Source of the DNA: Coleofasciculaceae cyanobacterium
GTDB taxonomy: Bacteria > Cyanobacteriota > Cyanobacteriia > Cyanobacteriales > Xenococcaceae
Reading direction: 5' to 3'
DNA: 64,000 bases
NCBI GenBank assembly: GCA_036703275.1
Contig: DATNPK010000092.1
Span: forward strand, 1 to 64,000
Shown: positions 8,589 through 17,500 of the stretch, piece by piece
Position numbering within the stretch: position 1 is the first letter of the stretch
Layout of the letters: the number at the start of each line of letters is the position of its first letter
Program-made: the position numbers and the translations under genes
The notes under the pieces: model-generated
Databases searched by the model: none
What the model was told of the DNA's origin: nothing
The model's input: only the letters and a program-made list of their open reading frames with translations

Positions 8589-10052
8589 ATGAGAAAAATA
8601 ATGGCTGCTCAGGAGTTAAATAATATCCTCATTGTGGATGATACTCCGCAAAATTTACATTTACTAGTCGATATTTTAACTAAATACGATTATAAAGTTA
8701 GACCTGTGCCTAACGGTAAGCTAGCTCTTTCCGCAGCCGAAATTAATCCACCAGATTTAATTTTATTAGACATTATGATGCCTGGTCTTAATGGTTATGA
8801 GGTATGTAAACAGCTAAAAAGCAATCCTAAAACTAAAGACATTCCCGTAATTTTTATTTCTGCCGTGAGTGAAGCGGTGGATAAAGTCAAGGCGTTTGCG
8901 ATCGGTGGTGCTGACTATATTACTAAGCCATTCCAAATGCACGAAGTGCTGATGCGAGTCAAAAATCAGCTAGCGATCAAAAATTTGCAACACCAGCTCA
9001 AAGTTAAAAATGAGCGGCTAAACCAGAGCATAACTCAGCTTAAACAAAGCCAAAAGAAAACATTTGAATTTCAAAAACATTTAGCATTAGCCAAGATTAC
9101 TTCGGGTATTAGCGATCAGGTCAATCATTCTTTAAGCGAAATCAACAATATTTTAGCAGAAATAAAACAATTTGGTCAAGCTAATTTGCAGAATATACCT
9201 GCTTTTTTGGCTAACATTTCTCCTCAACAACAAAATTATTTTGTTGCTTTATTAAGACAGGCTCAAGATAATCAGATTAATCCTTTATTATCCCCCGCAG
9301 CTAAACAAGAATTAAAGACTAAAATCGTTGCTAAATTGGCAAAATATTCCTTAAAAAATGTAGATAAGATTGCTGAAATGCTAATCGGATTGGGATTTGA
9401 TGAAGAAATAGAAGAGTTAATACCTCTATTGACCAGCGAGAATTCTTGGTCAATTTTAGACAACGCCTATTTAATTATTAGTTTATACCAAAGCAGCGAA
9501 AAAATTACCGATTCTACGGTTAAAATCAGCAAAGTAATTGCAGCATTTGAAGACTATGCTAATATTCAAAATACTGAAACGGACAAACGTCTGGCCAATA
9601 TTAAAAACACGGTCGAGCAAGCTTTAAAATCATTAACTCCACAAATTACTTCAGGGATACAGATCATTAAACATTATGGCAATGTTGCTACGCTCTACTG
9701 TTATCCTGAAGCACTACAAAAAGTTTGGTTTCACCTGATCGAGAATGCGATTGAGGCTATAGGTACTTACGGAATATTAACGATAAACATCTATCAACAG
9801 CAAAATAATTTAATGGTAGAGATCATTGATACGGGAGAAAGTATTGCTCAAGAAATGCTCAACCAACTCTGCGATCCTTTTTTCACTACTAAAGCTTCAG
9901 AAAACAAAATGGGATTGGGACTGGCGATCGCCAAACAAATTGTCGAACAGCATGATGGCAGTATTGCGGTTAATCTTCTTTCAGGAAAAATGACTTTGCC
10001 AGGCAATACTAAATTTACCGTTTCTTTGCCGATTAGCGCGATCGCAACCTAG
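8589..10052 (+). CDS. Receiver-histidine-kinase-like protein lacking the phosphoacceptor His
   Basis: 487 residues. A clear receiver (about 11-130; Asp61 in LLDIMMPG, Lys113 in TKPF) is followed by a coiled coil and a kinase region. The ATP-binding half looks normal: N-box LIENAIEAI, DTGES, and GLGLAIAKQIVEQH. The H-box does not: where relatives read G-x-A-H-E-x-N-N-P-L, this protein reads GISDQVNHSL, so the His is Asp176 and His180 is shifted four residues. About 130 helical residues (190-320) are inserted between H-box and ATP domain. It follows the Amt-kinase gene by 23 bp, so it is a plausible partner: the kinase's receiver or this receiver could relay phosphate. An in-frame ATG at 8601 could also be the start. 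Confidence 0.88.
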   Translation: MRKIMAAQELNNILIVDDTPQNLHLLVDILTKYDYKVRPVPNGKLALSAAEINPPDLILLDIMMPGLNGYEVCKQLKSNPKTKDIPVIFISAVSEAVDKVKAFAIGGADYITKPFQMHEVLMRVKNQLAIKNLQHQLKVKNERLNQSITQLKQSQKKTFEFQKHLALAKITSGISDQVNHSLSEINNILAEIKQFGQANLQNIPAFLANISPQQQNYFVALLRQAQDNQINPLLSPAAKQELKTKIVAKLAKYSLKNVDKIAEMLIGLGFDEEIEELIPLLTSENSWSILDNAYLIISLYQSSEKITDSTVKISKVIAAFEDYANIQNTETDKRLANIKNTVEQALKSLTPQITSGIQIIKHYGNVATLYCYPEALQKVWFHLIENAIEAIGTYGILTINIYQQQNNLMVEIIDTGESIAQEMLNQLCDPFFTTKASENKMGLGLAIAKQIVEQHDGSIAVNLLSGKMTLPGNTKFTVSLPISAIAT

Positions 10053-10072
10053 AGACTAAGATGTCACCCTAC

Positions 10073-10100
10073 TAAAAAAAAGGCTACCAGTCGGCAGCCT
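10073..10100 (-). terminator. Rho-independent terminator of the sulfite reductase gene
   Basis: On the minus strand an 8-bp stem AGGCTGCC/GGTAGCCT with loop GACT is followed by a run of eight T. It lies between the convergent receiver-kinase and sulfite reductase genes and suits the minus-strand gene. Confidence 0.8.
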
Positions 10101-10143
10101 CAATAGTTATCCAATATGTATTCAATTATAAGGAGTAAGCTAA

Positions 10144-12075
10144 CTAAGCTTTTTTACTCTTGGTAAAATAATCGCTCAAAGCATCAGCGATAATTTGATT
10201 CATTGGTCTGCCTTCTTTCTCGGCAATCTCTTTTAGGCGGGGAAAAATGTCATCGGGAACGCTAACACGACGCTGATTTTTGCGAGATTTGCGTTTAGTA
10301 GTATCTGTATCCATATAGCTTCCTATGGTGTAGTTTTCAGAAAAATTACGAATGGCAGAGAATCCAACGCGATTGCAGAATGAACCAAAGCTTTCTGTTG
10401 ATTTGCGATTCTGCTTGAAGAACACAAAAATAGGCTCAAAGAAAGTTTCTAGCTCTTCTACTGACAGCTTCTGTTCGTAGGGTTGAGCTAGCTGAGTTTG
10501 GTTGGGTGTGCCTCCAAGCCAGATTTGGTATTTGCCTGGTGCGCTGCCAACAAATCCTAGCTCTGCCATGTAGGGACGAGCGCAACCGTTGGGACACCCA
10601 GTCATGCGAATCACGAAGTGTTCGTCTACCATTCCTAGTTTATTCAATAATGTCCTGATGCGATCGGTAATTCCTGGTAAAGCCCGCTCGGATTCAGTTA
10701 CTGCTAGTCCACAGGTAGGTAGTGCAGGGCAAGCCATCGAATAGCGAGTTAATGGCTCGATCGCCTGGGGATCGGTTTCAATACCTCGGTTAACCAAGAT
10801 ATCTTCCACCCGTTCTTTGTGTTCTGGAGCAATATCACTAATAATAATATTGTGGTTGGGAGATAAGAGCATTGGCACGTTTAGCTCCTGCACGATCTCT
10901 CTCAGGGCGGTTTTTAGCTGGAAAGCTCCCTCATCTTTCACTCTGCCGTTTTCGACACCGATGCCAAAGAACCAGTTTCCATCACCCTGTTCATACCAGC
11001 CAAGAAAATCTTGGTATTGCCAAGCAGGTAGCTTTTTATATGGCTTAAATTCTTTACCAAAATATGATTCGACTTTGGCTTTAAATTTATCTACACCCCA
11101 ATCATTGATCAGATACTTCATCCGAGCATGACGACGATTAAAGCGATCGCCATAGTCTCTTTGAGTAGCTACAATTGCCTTAACTAGATCGTAAACGTCT
11201 TCCTTATCGATATAGCCAATCTCATCGGAAATACGAGCAAAAGTTTCTTCCTTGTTGTGAGTCCGTCCTAAACCACCGCCAGCTAGCACGTTGAACCCCT
11301 GCAATTCGCCCTTGTTATTAGTCATCACTACCAAACTAATATCGTGGGTATATACATCAACAGAGTTGTCTCCAGGGACAGTAACGCAGATTTTGAACTT
11401 GCGGGGTAAAAACTGCTCCCCATAAATCGGCTCAGGGCTATTTTCGACAATCATGCCTCTACCCTTGCTTTGTCTGGCAGCCTTGACTTCTGGAGCTTCT
11501 TCGGCGCTGATGGCTTTCTCTCCATCTAACCAAATCTCATAGTAACCACCACTTTGAGGGTTGAGTAAATGGGCAATATTATTGGCATATTTAAAAGCAT
11601 ACTGATATTCGGGCTTGTTCTTGAATGGTGCAGGGGGAGACATGATGTTACGGTTGACATCTCCACAGGCACTTAGGGTAGAACCCATATTTTTCAGAAT
11701 AGCCTTAATTACTTTTTTTATATTTTGCTTTAATACTCCGTGAATCTGAAACCCCTGACGAGTTGTTACTCTCAGTGTGCGGTTGCCATACTCTTCGGAT
11801 AGGCGATCTAAAGCCAAAAACAGTTCTGGTGGAACGAACCCTCCTGGAGAGCGAGTACGCAGCATCATCTGATAGTCTTTCTCTTGTCCTTTGAGGCGAT
11901 TATCACGGTTGTCTTGCTGATAAGAGCCGTGAAACTTTAGGATTTGAATTGCATCTTCGCTAAAGTGAGTTGTATCTTGTTGCAGTTCGCTTAAAAGAGG
12001 TTCACGTAGAAAGTTGCTATGCTCTTTTAGTTTCTCTACTTTAGATACTTTTTTTTCGATAGGAGTCTGAACCAT
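10144..12075 (-). CDS. sir: Ferredoxin-sulfite reductase with C-terminal ribbon-helix-helix-like extension
   Basis: 643 residues. It reduces sulfite to sulfide with electrons from ferredoxin in assimilatory sulfur metabolism, in the cytosol. It shows the duplicated sulfite/nitrite reductase fold: the N-terminal half contains [13 protein letters not shown] and the GDVNRN motif. The 4Fe-4S/siroheme cysteines are in [12 protein letters not shown] and GCPNGCARP. Ordinary enzymes end soon after the [13 protein letters not shown] segment. This one adds about 60 basic residues (about 583-643) that read like a CopG/Arc DNA-binding domain: a [10 protein letters not shown] linker, [17 protein letters not shown] and [16 protein letters not shown]. 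The extension is in one frame, with no second start. Plastid sulfite reductase also binds DNA, so a moonlighting role is conceivable but unproven. Confidence 0.93.
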   Translation of the reverse strand: MVQTPIEKKVSKVEKLKEHSNFLREPLLSELQQDTTHFSEDAIQILKFHGSYQQDNRDNRLKGQEKDYQMMLRTRSPGGFVPPELFLALDRLSEEYGNRTLRVTTRQGFQIHGVLKQNIKKVIKAILKNMGSTLSACGDVNRNIMSPPAPFKNKPEYQYAFKYANNIAHLLNPQSGGYYEIWLDGEKAISAEEAPEVKAARQSKGRGMIVENSPEPIYGEQFLPRKFKICVTVPGDNSVDVYTHDISLVVMTNNKGELQGFNVLAGGGLGRTHNKEETFARISDEIGYIDKEDVYDLVKAIVATQRDYGDRFNRRHARMKYLINDWGVDKFKAKVESYFGKEFKPYKKLPAWQYQDFLGWYEQGDGNWFFGIGVENGRVKDEGAFQLKTALREIVQELNVPMLLSPNHNIIISDIAPEHKERVEDILVNRGIETDPQAIEPLTRYSMACPALPTCGLAVTESERALPGITDRIRTLLNKLGMVDEHFVIRMTGCPNGCARPYMAELGFVGSAPGKYQIWLGGTPNQTQLAQPYEQKLSVEELETFFEPIFVFFKQNRKSTESFGSFCNRVGFSAIRNFSENYTIGSYMDTDTTKRKSRKNQRRVSVPDDIFPRLKEIAEKEGRPMNQIIADALSDYFTKSKKA

Positions 12076-12644
12076 ATTCTTCTTATAATAAATACCAGGA
12101 GGATTGTTTTGCTTGTACTGTTTTGTGGTTTGAGGTTCTTTTTTATCTTAGCGTTTGCGATCGGCTACGACATCAAAATATTTGATTAAGACTAAAGCGC
12201 TATAAAATAAGCGTTTTTTTGAGTTACTAAAAGCAATTTTAGATTTCAGAATGAATTACACAAGATAATCTAGCTACAGCAGGCTCGATCGCAGACACGA
12301 TATTTGCCACTGGCATTGCTAAGCAGCAGAGACAAATTATTTTGATTTACTCTTAAATGTTTGATTTACTTCATAGGTTTTAATCAACAATCTATAATTT
12401 TCTCACTAATGTCATTGCTGAGGAAAACTAATAAAGCCTGTGACAGCAAAGATATGAGTCCAAGATTTAGAGAGAGATTTTTAACCAATTCTGTTTAAAC
12501 AGAGAATTAGTATTTTCGCATTTTGGTAACAAAGAACACAAGTTATTGGCTACTTGTGCTTACAAAAGTTATCTTCTTAAGATTTAATCAGTGGCAATCT
12601 GTGCCAGCCAACAAAAATGCAAGTGTCCTAAGCGTATCGATCCA
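12076..12644. other. Long intergenic region upstream of sir, no gene recognised
   Basis: About 570 AT-rich bases between the starts-side of sir and the end of the Fur-family gene. Only short frames occur. It should contain the sir promoter, but I see no operator or riboswitch that I can name. Confidence 0.4.
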
Positions 12645-13097
12645 CTAGTTTTCGTTAGCTTGAGGATTTTTATAACCAAAAAAGTCAATTCGATAATCAG
12701 TAATAGAAACTCCTGTTTGTTTCTCTATTTGCTCGATCATCGATTTGGGTAACTCAATCTGTAGGTCAATAATTTGATTAGTATCTAGGCAATTAACGTG
12801 ACTATGAGAATCACTGATATTGCCGTATAGTCTGCCATCAAAACGCTCGACACACTCAATTACGCCCCCACCAGAGAGAGCATCTAAATTTTGATATACC
12901 GATGTGTGGCCAATTTGCTTACCCTGTTGGTTGAGCAGATCGTAGATCTCTCTGGCAGAAAGATGATTTTCGTTATTCCACAGTAACTCTAAAATATATC
13001 GACGCTGACGGCTTACTCGCATTCCTAATTCTTGGCAACGAGCTAAAGCATCTTCTAGAGAATGAATTGGTTTGTGGTTTGCCTCTGGAGTTTTCAT
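12645..13097 (-). CDS. Fur-family transcriptional regulator without CxxC zinc motifs (FurC/PerR-like)
   Basis: 150 residues. A winged helix (about 10-85; GMRVSRQRRYILELLW, LSAREIYDLL, GHTSVYQNLDAL) is followed by a dimerisation part carrying SDSHSHVNC. Metal-sensing Fur proteins repress iron, zinc or peroxide genes. The structural CxxC pairs found in Fur and Zur are absent: only two Cys occur. The His/Asp-rich segment that forms the regulatory metal site remains. This combination and the distinctive sequence recall the cyanobacterial FurC (PerR-like) group, but I assign that from memory, so no symbol is given. It reads away from the CRR6 gene, with an AT-rich 140-bp intergenic stretch likely to hold both promoters. 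Confidence 0.85.
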   Translation of the reverse strand: MKTPEANHKPIHSLEDALARCQELGMRVSRQRRYILELLWNNENHLSAREIYDLLNQQGKQIGHTSVYQNLDALSGGGVIECVERFDGRLYGNISDSHSHVNCLDTNQIIDLQIELPKSMIEQIEKQTGVSITDYRIDFFGYKNPQANEN

Positions 13098-13238
13098 AAG
13101 GGAGGCTGAATTAATCTAAACTTATACATAGTCGTTACTACTTTAACTTAAAATATATATAAATGTCTATTGTAAAAACTAGTAAAGTTAATTTTAACTC
13201 AATAGATTTAGTACCTTTTTATCTTTGTAATATTTATT

Positions 13239-13706
13239 GTGACTGTAAAATTAGTTTTAGATACCAAAGCAATAAACAATTTAGATCTATCTCTTGCCAA
13301 AAACCAAATTGCACCTTTACTAAAGCAAATTGCTGACTATGAACAACAGCTACAGTTTGTGATTGATTTTCAGCGGGAAGAAAATGATCCCCGTGAGCTT
13401 TCCGAGATCCCCGAAATTAGACTTTGGTTTATCCGTTTAGATACGGTTTATCCTTGGTTACCGTTTTTCTTAGATTGGAAAGCAGGAGAATTAGCTCGCT
13501 ACGCGGCAATGTTAGTTCCACATCAGTTTAATCGTAGTGAGGGTATTATATTTAATCCCGAAGCCTTAGAAATTTTTGTGATGAATAAGATCTTTGTTTT
13601 ATCAGATTGGTTAAAAGAGCAGGGGATTGCAGAGCGATCGCGTTTAAAGTCAATGGCGCAACTATTTGGTTATGAGTTAGATGATGCTTTTTTTAAGATG
13701 ATTTAG
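13239..13706 (+). CDS. crr6: CRR6-family NDH-1 assembly factor
   Basis: 155 residues matching the CRR6 (chlororespiratory reduction 6, DUF1817) family: the EIRLWFIRLDTVYPWLPFFL and DWKAGELARYAAMLVPHQ segments, then FNPEALEIFVMNKIF. In plastids and cyanobacteria CRR6 is needed to assemble the soluble arm of the NAD(P)H dehydrogenase-like complex (maturation of NdhI). No signal peptide or membrane segment is present, which fits a soluble factor. The start is GTG (MTVKLVLDT). It appears monocistronic. Confidence 0.88.
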   Translation: MTVKLVLDTKAINNLDLSLAKNQIAPLLKQIADYEQQLQFVIDFQREENDPRELSEIPEIRLWFIRLDTVYPWLPFFLDWKAGELARYAAMLVPHQFNRSEGIIFNPEALEIFVMNKIFVLSDWLKEQGIAERSRLKSMAQLFGYELDDAFFKMI

Positions 13707-13790
13707 CAGCTTGGTATAGTCACTAACTATTTAAGATTGTTAAAAGTTGGTAGTTAGTAGTTACAATGTATTGCCTATTGCTATTAGGTG

Positions 13791-14630
13791 ATGAAAGTTA
13801 CTAGATTTGACGATCCCGTTCAGTATTACCAGAAGGTAGAAGGCTACTTGATTCAGCATGAGGCAACTCATTGTTTGCCTTTAGGAATTGGTAAAGCTTT
13901 ATGTGGTCGTAAAAAAAGTGATGCCAATTTACCTTATTTAATAGTAGTTCATAATAATCACACTGTAGTAGCCACAGCTATCCTTACTCCACCTCGTAAG
14001 TTAATTCTTTCACAAGCGATCGATTCTAAATCAGTTGAGTTAATTGCAAAAGATTTAGCTGTCGATTTGCAATCTTTACCTGGTGTAATTGCACCATCAA
14101 CTGAAGCCGAAATTTTCGTCACAACTTGGCAACGTTTAACAGGGCAATCTGGTGAATTAGCATTGGCGATGCGAATACATCAGCTTGAGAAAGTTAAAAC
14201 AATCAATAAAGCTTCAGGTAGTCTCAGAATAGTAATAGAAAGCGATCGCCATTTACTAACAGATTGGGGACAGGCTTTTGAAACAGAGGCTTTAGGAGAT
14301 AACGAACCGAAGTCAGACCACCAGCTATGGTTTCATCGGCATCTAGAGAACAAAAGCTTGTTTGTTTGGCAAGATGACGTAGTTGTATCAATGGCAGCCG
14401 CTGGCGGTGCAACACCTAATGGAATTAGAATTAATGCTGTTTATACCCCACCTGAATATAGAGGCAAAGGATATGCAACTTCTTGTGTAACCCAAATTAG
14501 CCAATTACTGCTCAATAAATACAAGTACTGTTTTCTCTTCACCGACTTAGCTAATTCCGCCTCTAATCATATTTATCGCAAAATTGGCTATTCACCTACA
14601 GGCAATATCAGTAACTATAGTTTTGATTAA
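13791..14630 (+). CDS. GNAT-family N-acetyltransferase
   Basis: About 279 residues. The C-terminal GNAT fold is recognised by the acetyl-CoA-binding segment INAVYTPPEYRGKGYATSCV (V-x-T-x-P-x-x-R-G-x-G-x-A), followed by CFLFTDLANSASNHIYRKIG, which is typical of the family's end. The N-terminal 150 residues form a second, weakly conserved domain, as in other two-domain GNATs of unknown substrate. GTG at 13788 and ATG at 13791 are adjacent starts. No neighbour hints at a substrate. Confidence 0.85.
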   Translation: MKVTRFDDPVQYYQKVEGYLIQHEATHCLPLGIGKALCGRKKSDANLPYLIVVHNNHTVVATAILTPPRKLILSQAIDSKSVELIAKDLAVDLQSLPGVIAPSTEAEIFVTTWQRLTGQSGELALAMRIHQLEKVKTINKASGSLRIVIESDRHLLTDWGQAFETEALGDNEPKSDHQLWFHRHLENKSLFVWQDDVVVSMAAAGGATPNGIRINAVYTPPEYRGKGYATSCVTQISQLLLNKYKYCFLFTDLANSASNHIYRKIGYSPTGNISNYSFD

Positions 14631-14698
14631 TTGATTGAATCTAGAGGTTACCTGCGATCGCTCTTGATATTTAACTTAAAGGCTGACAAAAAAGAATC

Positions 14699-14724
14699 AG
14701 CCCTGGTTGACATCAGCCAGGGCT
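14699..14724. terminator. Hairpin terminator between convergent genes
   Basis: A perfect 8-bp stem AGCCCTGG/CCAGGGCT with a 10-nt loop lies between the ends of the acetyltransferase gene and the repeat-protein gene. Flanking T-rich (plus) and A-rich (14688-14693) tracts let it work in both directions. Confidence 0.65.
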
Positions 14725-14761
14725 GTATTATTGAGTCTAGAAAACAATGATGGTATGAATC

Positions 14762-15112
14762 TTAGTAGCCGTAGCCGTGAGGAAGGTATTGATTTACATC
14801 AACTTGATCTTGAACATTAGTTTGATTCGCATCTTGACCGATGAAGTTACCAGTACCAATAGCAGCAGCTTCGTTAGCGTTTAATTGGACTGAAGTTTGA
14901 GCATCGCCAGGAGTAGGAACTCCATAAGCATCCAAGTTTAGTTGGTTTTGGTAGCTAGTTTGGTCGGCGTTTTGGTGGATTAAGTTACCAGTACCGACAG
15001 CAGCAGCAGAATTTGTATTGTTTTGAATGCTAGTCTGGGCGTCTTGAGCGAAAGCAGTTAGAGGAGCGAAAGCGATAACAGCAGTTAGAATACCTAATGT
15101 AGATTTTTTCAT
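14762..15112 (-). CDS. Small secreted two-repeat protein, curlin-like composition
   Basis: 116 residues. A signal peptide (1-22, ending in LTAFA) is followed by two near-identical repeats, about 24-58 and 70-104. Both follow DAQTS[IV]Q-x-N-x-N-x-A-A-A-[VI]GTGN, then a Q-x-A-x-QT-x-x-Q-x-Q(L/V) end, and a Tyr-rich tail (PHGYGY) follows. Regularly spaced Gln/Asn and Gly resemble curlin-type amyloid repeats (Q-x(4-5)-N-x-x-x-x-Q), though it is not a clear CsgA match. No curli secretion genes are seen nearby. The mature protein is probably periplasmic or surface-exposed. Function unknown. Confidence 0.75.
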   Translation of the reverse strand: MKKSTLGILTAVIAFAPLTAFAQDAQTSIQNNTNSAAAVGTGNLIHQNADQTSYQNQLNLDAYGVPTPGDAQTSVQLNANEAAAIGTGNFIGQDANQTNVQDQVDVNQYLPHGYGY

Positions 15113-15219
15113 TTTAGACCTCGTAAAAGTAAGATTTAGTGTGTGTGTTTTGCTTACATTTACTAGTTACGATTGGTCTATTTTTTTTATGCAGATTTAC
15201 TTTTACGTTGTTTAGAGCC

Positions 15220-15470
15220 ATGCCTTTATGCGAAGCGGTATGCTAAAGCCCGTGCATGATTCCCGTGCATGGTATATCCGAAGTGTATCCGCACAGAGAC
15301 ACCCTCGGACGATGCGAAGGACGCGCCTCCAGGCGCTAATCCTTTAGGGCGAGTCCTAAAGGATACCGCTTCACATATGCTTTAGTATAAGCTCCGCGTC
15401 GTCCTTTAGGACGGCTAGCTGACTCTTTCAGACTTGCTCCGCAAACTTGTCGCGGAGCAAGTCGTAGTAA
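15220..15470. repeat. Cluster of GC-rich palindromic interspersed repeats
   Basis: A noncoding 250-bp patch made of short palindromes, richer in GC than its surroundings. It contains a perfect 12-bp stem (15431-15442 with 15452-15463, GACTTGCTCCGC), a CGTCCTTTAGGACG hairpin near 15400, tandem CCGTGCATG copies near 15250, and CCTAAAGGATACCGCTTC at 15355-15372. The last 18-mer recurs exactly at 33939-33956, so this is a dispersed repeat family rather than a local oddity. Confidence 0.75.
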
Positions 15471-15493
15471 AGTTTTAAATTGTGTTTAAATTG

Positions 15494-16000
15494 CTAAACT
15501 ATGCTGCAAGAATTACGATAAAAAATACGTAATAAAGCAGTAGCTGCGACTAGCTTAATTACTTCTAGACTCCAGTAAATAATGTGCATAGCTGTCATCG
15601 AAGCAGTAGTTTCTGGAATGGTGAACATATCTAACGACATACCCAAACTGCTCATCTGCGGAGTCAGAATGTAGGTATAGGCAATGGCAATAGCTAACAA
15701 TATCGTGGCCGTTAAAACAGTCTTGGCACTTATTTTATTGCTATTGCCGTAACCAAAGCGGTAAACCAAACATCCAGCTAAAATAGCAGCAGCACACAAT
15801 AATTCCAGATGATTAAATGTGCCAAAAATTATATAGCCAGCACTAGCAAAACCTGACTCATTCATCATGCCACTAGTTAGCATTCCAGGAACGACTAAAA
15901 AGTCAAAAACTAAACTGCCGCTGAGCCAAAATCCTAAAGCAAACATAATCATTGTTGACCAGTTTACTGTTTTAGAATTACGAGGAGAAATTGCTTCCAT
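15494..16000 (-). CDS. Four-helix membrane protein of unknown function
   Basis: 168 residues with four predicted membrane helices (about 15-38, 52-82, 92-112 and 135-160), short loops and no recognised catalytic motif. It resembles small DUF4149-like membrane proteins in layout only; I do not recognise the family. The ATG at 15998-16000 follows a plausible AGGA-type ribosome site. The neighbours (repeat protein, pyrE) give no clear functional clue. Confidence 0.65.
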   Translation of the reverse strand: MEAISPRNSKTVNWSTMIMFALGFWLSGSLVFDFLVVPGMLTSGMMNESGFASAGYIIFGTFNHLELLCAAAILAGCLVYRFGYGNSNKISAKTVLTATILLAIAIAYTYILTPQMSSLGMSLDMFTIPETTASMTAMHIIYWSLEVIKLVAATALLRIFYRNSCSIV

Positions 16001-16227
16001 AATGAATGAAGAGGAAAAAATTATTACTCTTTTAGCTTAACTAATAATTTCCTCGCTCTGTATAACGAAAGGTAAAGACTTTTGAAGAAGCTATAAGGCA
16101 TAAGCTATATGCTTTGAGCTTAATAATATCAAGTATTAAAACCTAGTTAAAAGTAGACTAAGCAAGGCTTAAAATTATCATCATTATTGCCAAATCGATC
16201 GCCTTAAATTAATTTTTTTTAACTAGT

Positions 16228-16827
16228 TCAAGTTAAGTATTGCTGTTGAATTTCCTCGATCGAAAATAGAGCCTGAAACTTAATTCCTTTTGACTGATAT
16301 AGTTCGCTTCCCCCTTGTTTTCGATCTACCAAAGAAAGAATTTGCGTTACTTGATATCCAGCATCCTGTAGCCTTTCAACTGCTGTTAATGCCGATCCTC
16401 CTGTAGTAACCACATCTTCTAAGACAACTATTTTTGCTCCTTGAGCTAGAGACGGTCCTTCAATATAAGCTTTTGTCCCATGTCCCTTAGGTTTTTTACG
16501 AATAATCAGGGCGGGAATAGAGTTATTTTCATAAGCAGAAACAACGCTTACCGCTGAAACCAGAGGATCTGCACCTAGAGTAAGACCAGCTACAGCCTCA
16601 GTGCCATCTGGTAATAGTTTGAATAGCAAGCGACCCAAAGCTAATGCTCCTTCAGCTCTCAAGGTTACCTGTTTACAATTGATATAGTAAGAGCTTTTTG
16701 CCCCTGAGGATAAAACAAAGTCTCCTGCAACATAAGCATATTTAACGATTAAATCTAATAAAATCTGCCGTAAAACATCGCTATTAGCTGTAGCTAAAGA
16801 GGAATAAGAAATCTGTTCCGTGTTCAT
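16228..16827 (-). CDS. pyrE: Orotate phosphoribosyltransferase
   Basis: 199 residues from the ATG at 16825-16827. It joins orotate to PRPP to give OMP in pyrimidine synthesis. The PRPP-binding signature is VVLEDVVTTGGSAL, the flexible loop is IIRKKPKGHGTKAYIEG, and the substrate region is SSGAKSSYYINCKQVTL, all in normal order. The frame stays open upstream to 16905, but those 26 residues do not look like the family and would overlap the next gene's promoter, so the internal ATG is preferred. It is divergent from a small secreted-protein gene. carA, another pyrimidine gene, lies 24 kb away. Confidence 0.92.
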   Translation of the reverse strand: MNTEQISYSSLATANSDVLRQILLDLIVKYAYVAGDFVLSSGAKSSYYINCKQVTLRAEGALALGRLLFKLLPDGTEAVAGLTLGADPLVSAVSVVSAYENNSIPALIIRKKPKGHGTKAYIEGPSLAQGAKIVVLEDVVTTGGSALTAVERLQDAGYQVTQILSLVDRKQGGSELYQSKGIKFQALFSIEEIQQQYLT

Positions 16828-16919
16828 ATACTGTGAGATGAAAAAGATTGTGGACTGTTCTTTGACTAATTCTTCAGCTAGGATTGAGCAGAAGTCAATT
16901 GACAAATATAAATAAAGTA

Positions 16920-17288
16920 ATGTCTATTAAGTCTATTAAGTTTACTAAATTATGTAAAGTTATAGCGATCGCAACTATTGCTAGTTTGTTTTCTCCGGAA
17001 GCTAAAGCCGAAACAACATCTTTAAGTGAAGCGTTTGAAGCTGCTTATTACAAACATGGCGAAAATGCTTTCAGTCAGAGCGGTATTTTGGGTCAAAGAA
17101 ATACTATCGTAGGTATTCCTAAATTTCCCGAACAGGATATTGCTGCTGATGGCAAAGAAGTACACAAGGTCTATGAACTAGGTTTGAAATTACAAACTTC
17201 AACAGGAGAACCTCTAATTACTAAAGATTTAGATAACCCCTATGATACCTCTTTGCAGGAAAATCCTAGCCCTGGTTTGATCGAGTAA
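16920..17288 (+). CDS. Small secreted protein of unknown function
   Basis: 122 residues from the ATG at 16920. A cleavable signal peptide (about 1-28, ending SPEAKAE) is followed by a soluble domain with no family I recognise (SLSEAFEAAYYKHGENAF, then GIPKFPEQDI). The frame is open from 16884, but the upstream codons carry no signal-like character. It is probably periplasmic. The intergenic space with pyrE is about 90 bp and must contain both promoters. Confidence 0.65.
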   Translation: MSIKSIKFTKLCKVIAIATIASLFSPEAKAETTSLSEAFEAAYYKHGENAFSQSGILGQRNTIVGIPKFPEQDIAADGKEVHKVYELGLKLQTSTGEPLITKDLDNPYDTSLQENPSPGLIE

Positions 17289-17427
17289 CGCCTTGAGCTA
17301 TTAGCCTTAAGTAAATAAGACCCATATTGGATTGGAGTGGGATGCAGAAAAATGTAGTCTCAAAAGCAATTGATAGATTATGCTTTTACCTCATTCCTCG
17401 TCCCGCCTCCTTCATCCGGGGAAAAAG

Positions 17428-17500
17428 TCCAGGGTGCAGGAGTTGAACCTGCCTTGCACAAATTATGAGTTTGTTGCCTAAACCGCTCGGCCAACCCTGG
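17428..17500 (-). tRNA. tRNA with CAU anticodon (tRNA-Ile2 or elongator tRNA-Met)
   Basis: A 73-nt cloverleaf on the minus strand: acceptor CCAGGGT/ACCCTGG with discriminator A, D-arm GGCCGAGCGGTTTAGGC, anticodon stem ACAAA/TTTGT with loop CTCATAA (anticodon CAU), and T-arm GCAGG/CCTGC with loop TTCAACT. The short variable loop rules out Leu. The loop sequence occurs both in elongator Met tRNA and in the lysidine-modified tRNA-Ile that reads AUA. The GGC-x-GA-x-x-GGTT D-arm looks more like plastid/cyanobacterial trnI-CAU. No CCA is encoded. Confidence 0.9.

Noticed and set aside
12180-12360. A short frame with protein-like residues (DNLATAGSIADTIF) upstream of sir.
   Set aside because: Too short, no start codon and no recognisable family.
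15300-15470. Repeated palindromes could be read as a CRISPR array.
   Set aside because: The units differ in sequence and spacing, no constant repeat with unique spacers exists, and no cas genes are in the window.
17428-17500. Reading the tRNA as tRNA-Leu because of its GCCGAGCGG D-arm.
   Set aside because: The anticodon is CAU and the variable loop is short.
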